A DNA stretch of 19,011 nucleotides, taken from an uncultured Acetatifactor sp. GTDB lineage: Bacteria > Bacillota > Clostridia > Lachnospirales > Lachnospiraceae. Location of the stretch: the NCBI GenBank assembly GCA_910587555.1, contig CAJULV010000070.1, forward strand, positions 1 to 19,011. Direction: 5' to 3'. This document shows, one piece after another, positions 12,662-19,011 of the stretch. The position numbers were made by a program, and so were the translations under genes. The stretch's first letter is position 1, and the number at the start of each line of letters is the position of its first letter. The notes beneath the pieces are model-generated. The model searched no databases and was not told where the DNA came from. It worked only from the letters and a program-made list of their open reading frames with translations.

Positions 12662-14958
12662 AGAAAAAAGAAAAGCTGATTTTAAGCGTTATCCTGCTGG
12701 CCGTGGGAACCATTCTGAACCTGTTCTTTACGGCGGCCCTGCACGGGCTGATGTCCAGGAGGTACGATACTCTGACATTCGTTCCGCTCTTTCAGTGTCT
12801 GTCAGGGCTGTTTACGGAGCGCCAGCAGTTTCTTTTGTTCCTGTCCTTTGAGGGCTTTCTGGCATTGTGCTGTATCCTCTTCTGGGTGCAGAACAGCCGA
12901 AGCTATCAGAGCGAACTTGTGAAAGTTGCCGGAGATATCTATACCCCGGCCCCATCGGGACAGTATCAGCATGGTTCGTCACGATGGCTGAAAAAGGAAG
13001 AGAGGGATACGGTATTTGCGGCCCAGGTGATTGACCCGCATAATGAAGTAATCCGGATGCTTCTGGATACGGGGTATGATAACCTGCCGTTTCTGGAAAA
13101 AGAAAACGGCACAGGAAATAAGAAAGAGGATACCGGACAGGAGAAAGCAGGGAGCGTGCCGGAGGACAGAACAGCAGCCCCCGCATCTTCCCCGTCCGTT
13201 CCTATAAATCCATCAAGAGCAAAGGAGGATGAAGATTTTGAAACCGTAGAGTATGTGGTCTCTCATGCCGGTACAGGCAGACAGGGGACCGGAAAGGAGG
13301 CAGAGAAAACACCATCAGCAGGGGAGATAATGGAAAAGGCAGTAAGGGCAGAGGATGGGGAAAAAGGAACCGACCCGTATAAACTCTTCCCCAAAGGCGG
13401 TATTGTGGTGGGGATGGAAAAGATGGGCAATCGGGAAAAGCTGTACCTGATTGGGGACGATACCCACACCCTGACCATCGGCGCCACCCGCTCCGGCAAG
13501 ACCCGGTGCCTTGTCATCCAGTCCATCTGCTCCATAGCGCTGTCCGGGGAGAGCCTGGTTATCAGCGACCCCAAGGCGGAGCTGTACCACTACACGGCGG
13601 ACTATCTGAAAAAACTGGGCTACGAAGTTATCTGCCTGGATTTCAAGAATCCGGAAAAGAGTACCCGTTACAACCTGCTCCAGCCAGTAATTGATGCCAT
13701 TAACGAGGACGATATGGAACGGGCGGAGATGTATGCCTGGGATATCACCAACATCCTGGTGGGGGATAACACGTCCAATGAGAAGATATGGGAGAACGGG
13801 GAAAAGTCCACCATAGCGGCGGCCATCCTCTGTGTGGTGGCGGACAACCGGAAACGGCCGGAGTACCAGAACCTGACGAATGTGTACTGGTTTATTGCGG
13901 AAATGAGCAAGTCCGTGGGAGGAAAGACACCCATGAGCGAGTACATGAAGAAACTCCCGGCCAAACACCCGGCACGGGCGCTGATGTCCATTGCGGAGGT
14001 GGCGCCCAGCCGTACCAAGGGCAGCTTTGATACGTCCGCCCTGACTACCCTGCGCCTGTTCACCAGCCGCTCCGTCTATGCCATTACCCATAAGAGTGAT
14101 TACAACATAGCAGACATCGGCAGGAAGAAGCAGGCATTATTCCTGATCCTGCCAGATGAAAAGACTACATACTACCCCATCGCCAGTCTGATGGTGTCCC
14201 AGCTGTATGAGCTGCTGGTGCGCCAGTCCGATCTGCGGGGAGGCAGACTGGAAAACCGGGTGAACTTTGTTTTGGATGAGTTTGGAAATTTTACCAAATT
14301 AAATGATTTCACCAACAAACTGACGGTAGCCGGAGGCCGGGGCGTGCGGTTCAACTTATTTTTGCAGAGTTTTGAACAGCTGACCCAGAAATACGACAAG
14401 GAGACGGCGGCCATCGTCAAGTCCAACTGCCAGACCTGGATTTACCTGCAGGCAGACGATAAGGAGACCCTGCAGGACGTGTGCGACAAGCTGGGGAAAT
14501 ACACTACTTCGGCCTATCAGTTATCCAGTCAGCACGGCAGGTATGTCAATCCCAGCAGCTCCCACAGCATCAGCCTTGTGGCAAGGGAGCTTCTGACCAC
14601 GGACGAGATACGGCGGATTTCCCGCCCCAGCCAGATCGTCATCAGCAGGGCTCACCCGGCCATGATGAACGCGCCCGATTTGTCACAGTGGTATTTCAAC
14701 CAGATGTGCGGCCTGGGAGACCCGGAGCATAACCGAAAGGTGAGGGAAGCCAGGGAGAAGGCCCGCCCGGTGCTTTCGGCCAGGACGGAGGAGATCCCCT
14801 TGTGGAACATCTGGGTGTATTATACCAAAGATCTGCAGCTGAAGGAGGCACAACAGAAATCGCAGACATTCGGGGCGCAGACCGGCTCCATGTTTTCGTC
14901 TGTGAAAGGCTATAGAAGAACAGTAGGAGGTTCAGACAAGAATGAAGAGGAAGATTAA
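12658..14958 (+). CDS. virD4: VirD4/TraG-type coupling ATPase (T4CP)
   Basis: 766 residues, normal length for the family. Two hydrophobic segments at about residues 7-30 and 60-82 anchor it in the membrane, followed by a disordered charged linker (about 130-240). The ATPase domain has Walker A GATRSGKT (from about G275), ISDPKAELYHYTADYL after it, and Walker B VNFVLDEFGN (D540-E541). The C-terminal part keeps RGVRFNLFLQSFEQL and VISRAHPAMMN. It hexamerises, takes the MobL-DNA complex and feeds it to the type IV channel. The start at ATG 12658 overlaps the previous stop. Its end overlaps the next gene by 17 bases. Confidence 0.93.
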   Translation: MKKKEKLILSVILLAVGTILNLFFTAALHGLMSRRYDTLTFVPLFQCLSGLFTERQQFLLFLSFEGFLALCCILFWVQNSRSYQSELVKVAGDIYTPAPSGQYQHGSSRWLKKEERDTVFAAQVIDPHNEVIRMLLDTGYDNLPFLEKENGTGNKKEDTGQEKAGSVPEDRTAAPASSPSVPINPSRAKEDEDFETVEYVVSHAGTGRQGTGKEAEKTPSAGEIMEKAVRAEDGEKGTDPYKLFPKGGIVVGMEKMGNREKLYLIGDDTHTLTIGATRSGKTRCLVIQSICSIALSGESLVISDPKAELYHYTADYLKKLGYEVICLDFKNPEKSTRYNLLQPVIDAINEDDMERAEMYAWDITNILVGDNTSNEKIWENGEKSTIAAAILCVVADNRKRPEYQNLTNVYWFIAEMSKSVGGKTPMSEYMKKLPAKHPARALMSIAEVAPSRTKGSFDTSALTTLRLFTSRSVYAITHKSDYNIADIGRKKQALFLILPDEKTTYYPIASLMVSQLYELLVRQSDLRGGRLENRVNFVLDEFGNFTKLNDFTNKLTVAGGRGVRFNLFLQSFEQLTQKYDKETAAIVKSNCQTWIYLQADDKETLQDVCDKLGKYTTSAYQLSSQHGRYVNPSSSHSISLVARELLTTDEIRRISRPSQIVISRAHPAMMNAPDLSQWYFNQMCGLGDPEHNRKVREAREKARPVLSARTEEIPLWNIWVYYTKDLQLKEAQQKSQTFGAQTGSMFSSVKGYRRTVGGSDKNEEED

Positions 14959-15292
14959 ACATGCAGCGGCAAGGATTCGGGCGGTGTGTGCCATAGGCAC
15001 AGCCGCTTTCCTTATGCTGGCAAACAATACCACGGCGTATGCATCCGGCATCAGCCAGAGCAAAATTGCCACGGGAACAGAAAAACTGATTGCCGATGCC
15101 ACAACCTGGCTGATGGTGCTGGCCCCTGTGGTGGCGGGGCTTCTGATTATTTATTTCTGCATCCGGCGGTCAGCGGCGGACGAGATGGATCAGAAGAAAT
15201 GGAACAACCGCATTGTAGTAGCCATCGTTTCCTGTATAGGCGCGGTGCTGGGGAGCGCCACGCTGAATATTATCATCGGCTACTATCAGTAA
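14942..15292 (+). CDS. Small membrane protein with signal peptide, VirB2/TrbC-like candidate
   Basis: 116 residues. A signal-like N-terminus (KRKIKHAAARIRAVC, hydrophobic stretch, then TTAYASG as a plausible cleavage site after AYA) is followed by two membrane segments, about residues 56-75 (LMVLAPVVAGLLIIYFCIR) and 90-112 (IVVAIVSCIGAVLGSATLNI), with a short charged loop (SAADEMDQKKWNNR). This is the layout of conjugative pilin-like VirB2 proteins of Gram-positive systems. The start has AGGAGG ten bases upstream. Its position directly after virD4 supports a part in the channel. Confidence 0.7.
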   Translation: MKRKIKHAAARIRAVCAIGTAAFLMLANNTTAYASGISQSKIATGTEKLIADATTWLMVLAPVVAGLLIIYFCIRRSAADEMDQKKWNNRIVVAIVSCIGAVLGSATLNIIIGYYQ

Positions 15293-15403
15293 ACAGCCTG
15301 TAATGAAACGGGTATAACCTCAGGGAATATTTATGGATTTGCCATATAACCATCAATTTATGCTGCACATCGGATAAGGCTGCAGCTGTCAACCGTATAA
15401 CGA

Positions 15404-15457
15404 AAGGCCGCCAGCCGTACTCCTGTCTTGGGCAGAGGGGTAAATCATGGCGGCCTT
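15404..15457 (+). promoter_or_regulatory. Leader hairpin before the DUF6133 gene
   Basis: AAGGCCGCC (15404-15412) pairs perfectly with GGCGGCCTT (15449-15457). No T-run follows. A short ORF (MAALSIN, ATG 15447, weak GAGGGG upstream) starts in the right arm. Together with the 196-base gap (15293-15488), this suggests an attenuator or processing site. Nothing else is seen in the gap. Confidence 0.45.
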
Positions 15458-15488
15458 AAGTATCAACTAAGAAAAGGAGAATGAATCT

Positions 15489-15740
15489 ATGAGGAAACTG
15501 ACTGACAAAATGAATGATCTGGCGGTGAAAGGTTATGTAAAGGGGATGCAGGCCAAGGCGAAGCTGGCGGAGGTTCTCTCCCAGAAGTCCGGGGAAGGAT
15601 TTGTGGATACGGCGCTGAAGATCCTGATTTCCGTGGTGGTGGGTGCGCTGCTGCTGGCAGGGCTGTATACGCTGTTCAAGGATACCATTCTGCCTACCCT
15701 GACCCAGAAGATCACCAACCTGTTCAACTACCAGGGATAA
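15489..15740 (+). CDS. DUF6133 (Maff2-like) small membrane protein
   Basis: 83 residues. The family core GEGFVDTALKILISVVVGALLL continues to an end (LTQKITNLFNYQG) typical of DUF6133. A basic amphipathic N-terminus precedes one membrane segment. These proteins are found beside type IV secretion genes in Clostridia elements and may be pilin-like. AAAGGAG lies nine bases before the ATG. In comparable elements further transfer genes would be expected next, but here a terminator and defense cargo follow. Confidence 0.8.
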   Translation: MRKLTDKMNDLAVKGYVKGMQAKAKLAEVLSQKSGEGFVDTALKILISVVVGALLLAGLYTLFKDTILPTLTQKITNLFNYQG

Positions 15741-15755
15741 GGCTGACAAGTGCTG

Positions 15756-15791
15756 CAGGTTCTGCCCTTTAGGGCAGAACCTGGGCGTTTT
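15756..15791 (+). terminator. Terminator after the DUF6133 gene
   Basis: CAGGTTCTGCCCT (15756-15768) and AGGGCAGAACCTG (15771-15783) are perfectly complementary over 13 bases with a two-base centre, followed by GGCGTTTTA. It is a strong hairpin with a modest T-run, ending the backbone transcript. Confidence 0.75.
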
Positions 15792-15917
15792 ATCGAAGAT
15801 GGCAGAGGATGAAGGATTAAAACAGAACCTTCGTGGATAAACAGAAATGAAAACGTATAAAAATATAAATTTCCCATAAAAATGAGCGTATAAATATAGA
15901 AAATATGAAATTATATG

Positions 15918-15945
15918 TTGATTTTTATTGAAAATAGATTATACT
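15918..15945 (+). promoter_or_regulatory. Promoter of the rloA-rloB operon
   Basis: TTGATT (15918-15923), 16-base spacer, TATACT (15940-15945), in AT-rich DNA about 56 bases before the ATPase start. It fits a housekeeping promoter and would make the defense pair transcribe independently of the transfer operon. Confidence 0.55.
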
Positions 15946-16001
15946 ATACATGAGAATGAAATTTGAGTGATAGATGTAAGACCTATAATGAGGAGACTAT
16001 T

Positions 16002-17297
16002 ATGCTGATCCAATTTAATTTTAAAAACTTTAAATCCTTTCGTGATGAGGTATCTTTGGATTTAACGGCAACGAAAATAACAGAACACGAAGACCATGTG
16101 GCAGAAGCGGCGAATGATAAACTTTTGAAGGTAGCCGCCATCTATGGCTCCAATGCAAGCGGAAAGTCCAATGTGTATGATGCCTTTGAATATATGACTT
16201 ACTATGTGGATGAATCCTTTAAATTCGGTGATGAAGAAGAGCGGCGCAGGAAAACGGGAGACTCTTATTTGAAAGTGACGCCATTCCTTTTTGATGAAAA
16301 CAGCCGGGACGAAGAAACTACCTTTGAAGTGTTTTATGTTGACAATTCAGAAGATACAGGCAAGACATACCAGTACGGCTTTTCATTGAAGAAGGATGAA
16401 GTAGTGGAGGAATGGCTTTATTCCAAGGCAAAGACGGCAAGGAATAAATACCGGACAATCTTTTACCGTAAAAAAGGCGAAGAGCTGGAGATGAACGGCT
16501 TTTCCAAAAACCATGTGGAAAATATCAAGGCATCTCTGAACAAGGAATCCCTTATTGTATCTTTGGGGTCCAAGTTGCGGATAACCAGACTGAAAAAGGT
16601 GAGGGACTGGTTTTTGAGCAATGAGATTGTAAACTTTGGCGATCCGGCGGAGAATTTCTTTCTTTCCAGAGTCCTGCCGGAAGGGTTTGTAGACCGAAAA
16701 GAGGTACAGGATAATGTGGTGGAATATTTTGCGTCTTTTGACGAAGCGATTCGGGATTTTAATGTAGAAGAACTTACACAGGAGGATGAAAAAGACAATA
16801 GTAAGAGTTATAAGATTGACGCCCTGCATAAGATGGGGGACGGTGAAAAAATGGCTTCTATCCCGTTAAAACAGGAATCCAGCGGAACACTGAAGATGTT
16901 TGCCCTGTATCCCTCTTTAAAGGAAGTGCTGGATCAGGGTTCCACGCTGTTTATTGATGAGCTGAATGCCAGACTGCACCCGTTGCTGGTAAGAAATATT
17001 ATATTGACGTTTCTTTCCCCGGAAATCAATACCCGGAACGCACAGCTGGTTTTTACAACCCATGATATCTGGCAGTTTTCCAATGAATTGCTGCGGCGGG
17101 ATGAAATCTGGATGGTCAATAAGAACCGGGACGGAGTTTCGGAACTGTACTCTTTGGTGGAGTTTAAGGACGAAGAGGGGAACAAGGTACGGCGGGACGA
17201 GGCTCTTGCTAAGAATTATCTCACTGGGAATTATGGTGCGATTCCGGCATTAAAGCCTATGAAGATGTTGAAGGGGAGGGCAGCGGATGGCAAATAG
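16002..17297 (+). CDS. rloA: AAA15-family ATPase (RloA/AbiLi-like) of an anti-phage pair
   Basis: About 431 residues. FNFKNFKSFRDEVSLDLTA is the typical start of AAA15 ATPases. Walker A is GSNASGKS (G49-S56), the signature-like segment is QESSGTLKMFALYP, Walker B is LFIDELNARLHP (D319, E320), and TTHD (H354) is the switch histidine. Such ATPases sense phage and control a toxic partner; here the partner is RloB. The start at ATG 16002 has AGGAG six bases upstream. It overlaps rloB by 11 bases. The pair resembles AbiL (AbiLi/AbiLii) and the RloA/RloB genes first noted near restriction loci. Confidence 0.88.
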   Translation: MLIQFNFKNFKSFRDEVSLDLTATKITEHEDHVAEAANDKLLKVAAIYGSNASGKSNVYDAFEYMTYYVDESFKFGDEEERRRKTGDSYLKVTPFLFDENSRDEETTFEVFYVDNSEDTGKTYQYGFSLKKDEVVEEWLYSKAKTARNKYRTIFYRKKGEELEMNGFSKNHVENIKASLNKESLIVSLGSKLRITRLKKVRDWFLSNEIVNFGDPAENFFLSRVLPEGFVDRKEVQDNVVEYFASFDEAIRDFNVEELTQEDEKDNSKSYKIDALHKMGDGEKMASIPLKQESSGTLKMFALYPSLKEVLDQGSTLFIDELNARLHPLLVRNIILTFLSPEINTRNAQLVFTTHDIWQFSNELLRRDEIWMVNKNRDGVSELYSLVEFKDEEGNKVRRDEALAKNYLTGNYGAIPALKPMKMLKGRAADGK

Positions 17298-17991
17298 GGG
17301 GAAAGCGGCAGGAAAGAAAACCATTGCCACTGGAAAACCCAGCGACAGCAGAGCCGGAAAAAGGCGGGACAGGAACAAACGCGTGGGAGCCAGGGTTCCC
17401 GAACTGGGATATTATCTGATCGTGACAGATACAGAAGAAACAGAGAAAAATTACTTTGAAGGATTGCGGGACAGTATTCCGGCGGAACTGAAAGACCGGC
17501 TTGTGATAAAGGTGGAGAAGGCCAGGACGGTGGAACTTGTGAGGAAGGCCCTGGAAATGACAGGGCAGGAATCACAGTACCGGATTCCATGGATTGTTTT
17601 TGACAGAGACCAGGTGAAGGACTTTGACGAGATCATCCAGACAGCAGAGAAAAGTGGTGTGGGTGCTGGATGGTCTAATCCTTGCTTTGAGATCTGGATG
17701 TATGCGTATTTTGGGAAAATGCCTGTGATCAGGGAGTCTTTTACCTGTTGTAACCGGTTTGCGGAGAAGTTTGAGAAGGTAACAGGGCAGAAGTATTCTA
17801 AGAATGACAGGGATATTTATCGGAAACTGGTGCAGCATGGGGATGAGAAAAGGGCGATCCAGATGGCGGAGAGATGTTATAAAAGATGTGTGGATGATGG
17901 AAAACGAAAACCATCGGAGATGTGGCCGGCTTGTAGGGTACATAGGTTGGTGGAAGAGATATTGCAGAAAATAGGCAGCAGGGATAAATAA
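17287..17991 (+). CDS. rloB: RloB/AbiLii-like TOPRIM-type effector
   Basis: 234 residues. A basic N-terminus is followed by LGYYLIVTDTEETEKNYFEG (conserved glutamates E50, E51, E53), WIVFDRDQVKDFDE (D106, D108) and SNPCFEIWMYAYF (residues 130-142), the RloB pattern. The E plus DxD layout suggests a TOPRIM-like nuclease fold, though biochemical activity in this family is not well established. In the usual family form the first motif is CEGEKTE; here it is TDTEETE, a diverged version. The start at ATG 17287 follows GGGGAGGG. It is the effector partner of the upstream ATPase. Confidence 0.85.
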   Translation: MANRGKAAGKKTIATGKPSDSRAGKRRDRNKRVGARVPELGYYLIVTDTEETEKNYFEGLRDSIPAELKDRLVIKVEKARTVELVRKALEMTGQESQYRIPWIVFDRDQVKDFDEIIQTAEKSGVGAGWSNPCFEIWMYAYFGKMPVIRESFTCCNRFAEKFEKVTGQKYSKNDRDIYRKLVQHGDEKRAIQMAERCYKRCVDDGKRKPSEMWPACRVHRLVEEILQKIGSRDK

Positions 17992-18000
17992 ACTTAAAAG

Positions 18001-18110
18001 GCTAAAGGAAAAATTTTAATAGTTTACTGATATCTGAATACCAAAGAAAAAAGTTTAGCGAAGAGGTAGTATATGTTTGTCCCACAAGACAATTGGCAAT
18101 CAAGGAACAA
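18001..18110 (+). pseudogene. Possible remnant of a DEAD-box helicase (motif I to Ia)
   Basis: The frame open from 18006 reads LLISEYQRKKFSEE then VVYVCPTRQLAIKEQ. PTRQL after VVYVC is the motif Ia (PTRxL) arrangement of DEAD/DEAH helicases. Just upstream in the +1 frame, AKGKILI resembles the end of a Walker A (GKTLI); one missing base after 18020 would join them as GKILIGLLISEY. No start codon or SD is present. The 210 bases from 17992 to 18203 hold no other gene. Confidence 0.35.
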
Positions 18111-18113
18111 GTA

Positions 18114-18190
18114 AAGTCTATCCATAAACCTGAATTTATTCAAAGTATAATAAATCAAGATGAAACTGTAAATTCAGGTTTGATAGATTT
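18114..18190 (+). repeat. Inverted repeat / leader hairpin before the last gene
   Basis: AAACCTGAATTT (18126-18137) and AAATTCAGGTTT (18170-18181) are perfect 12-base complements. The stem extends with TCTATC (18117-18122) and GATAGA (18182-18187) after a three-base bulge. An alternative extension pairs TCCATAAA (18121-18128) with TTTATGGA (18188-18195), which includes the first bases of the SD of the next gene. Confidence 0.65.
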
Positions 18191-18203
18191 ATGGAGGGGT
18201 AAA

Positions 18204-19011
18204 ATGGGGAGTCAGGAGTTGTTTTCGGTAACAGAGTTACAGAGAATGTGCGAGATGTCAGAGTATCTTGATGGAAAAGATATTCATATGAATGATAAAA
18301 CCGTTTCGTGGGATGGTAATATAATATATTTTAAAAATAAGAAACCATCTGTAACTGGAAATGAATTTCTTATTCCAGTACAAGTAAAAGGGAAAGAGTA
18401 CGAAATACTGCCTAATAAAGATAAGATTAGCTATCCTGTTGAAACTGTAGATTTGAAAAATTATTTAAAAAATGAGGGGATAATTTTCTTTGTAGTAGCA
18501 ATAGAAAAGTGTAGTTATAGAACGAAAATGTTTGCAAAAATACTCTTGCCTACGGATCTTGTTAGAATAATGAATGGTAAAGAAGAACAAGGGAGTATTA
18601 GTATACATCTGAGTTGCATTAAAACTGTGAAAGAATTAGAAGAAATAAGTGTATTTTTTAATGTGAATAGACCAAAACAGTCGTATATAAATATCCAAGA
18701 GTTTAATCCGGAAAGCGAAGATATATCAGAATTTACAGTGTCTGTCTTGCCAAGCAAATATAGAAATCCGGTGATAGCTATTGCAAAAAATCGTATGAAA
18801 TATCTTTATTTGAAAAAAGGAAATTTAGAGATTCCATTAGTGGATACAGATTTGGTGACATCAAAGGAGGGCAAGATAAAGATACAAATTGATGGAGATA
18901 TAGAACGAGAATATACGGTTAAACGAACATTTTCAGCGGAATCCACTTCACTTTTAATTGGTCAAGTTATAGAAATAAACTATTTAGAGGAAGAAGGACA
19001 AATAAAAATAA
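18204..19011 (+). CDS. Unknown protein, possible DUF4365/PD-(D/E)xK-like, 3' end missing
   Basis: The frame runs from ATG 18204 to the end of the window (269 codons) without a stop. TGGAGGGG lies four bases before the ATG. AT-rich like the gene at the left edge. Residues about 45-110 (VSWDGNIIYFKNKKP, EFLIPVQVKGKEYEILPN, YPVETVDLKNYLKNEGIIFF) have a D...QVK pattern followed by a strand-helix-strand, reminiscent of DUF4365-type nuclease domains, in which D and (E/Q)xK bind metal. The match is loose. The C-terminal part is beta-rich and unrecognised. Location beside rloA-rloB fits a defense-island gene. Confidence 0.6.
   Translation, partial: MGSQELFSVTELQRMCEMSEYLDGKDIHMNDKTVSWDGNIIYFKNKKPSVTGNEFLIPVQVKGKEYEILPNKDKISYPVETVDLKNYLKNEGIIFFVVAIEKCSYRTKMFAKILLPTDLVRIMNGKEEQGSISIHLSCIKTVKELEEISVFFNVNRPKQSYINIQEFNPESEDISEFTVSVLPSKYRNPVIAIAKNRMKYLYLKKGNLEIPLVDTDLVTSKEGKIKIQIDGDIEREYTVKRTFSAESTSLLIGQVIEINYLEEEGQIKI

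Overview
The window looks like part of an integrative and conjugative or mobilizable element of a gut-type Clostridia (Lachnospiraceae-like) host. The evidence is strong AGGAGG Shine-Dalgarno (SD) sites, a moderately GC-rich backbone, and backbone genes of Firmicutes elements: a DUF3991/TOPRIM protein, a MobL relaxase, a VirD4-type coupling protein, small pilin-like membrane proteins including a DUF6133 member, and several DUF proteins. The taxonomic call is inference. No rRNA, tRNA, CRISPR array, integrase or IS transposase was seen.

Layout. (1) 1-885: 3' part of an AT-rich gene with a Swt1-like HEPN motif, closed by a strong terminator (911-959). (2) 979-2547: DUF3991/TOPRIM gene and two small genes. 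(3) 2577-4192: a self-contained unit of promoter with a palindromic operator, mntA-like AMP-transferase antitoxin, hepT-like HEPN toxin, a Fic-fold protein lacking the catalytic His, and a terminator. (4) 4220-4373: six consecutive small hairpins, several with AAA loops, directly before the mobilization operon; a candidate oriT or structured leader. (5) 4406-9325: ribbon-helix-helix (RHH) relaxosome-type protein, DUF5688 protein, two unknown proteins, MobL relaxase, one more unknown. (6) 9412-10265 (minus strand): XRE regulator and small RHH regulator, with palindromes that look like operators. (7) 10300-12661: unknown protein, a SymE-like gene with hexapeptide repeats whose SLOG-like C-terminal half is cut off by an in-frame TAG, and a DUF7768-like protein. 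(8) 12658-15740: VirD4 coupling protein and two small membrane proteins, then a terminator. (9) 15918-17991: promoter plus an AAA15 ATPase/RloB pair, an AbiL-like phage defense module. (10) 17992-19011: AT-rich cargo with an apparent helicase remnant, a long inverted repeat, and a partial gene with a possible PD-(D/E)xK-like domain that runs off the window.

Working model: MobL, the RHH protein and the hairpin region form the DNA-processing machinery, and VirD4 delivers it to a secretion channel whose ATPase and other core genes are not in this window. MntA/HepT (with or without the Fic-like protein) would act as addiction or defense, RloA/RloB as anti-phage cargo, and the minus-strand XRE and RHH proteins as local repressors. 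The AT-rich ends and the defense genes suggest that cargo enters at the edges of the conserved backbone blocks.
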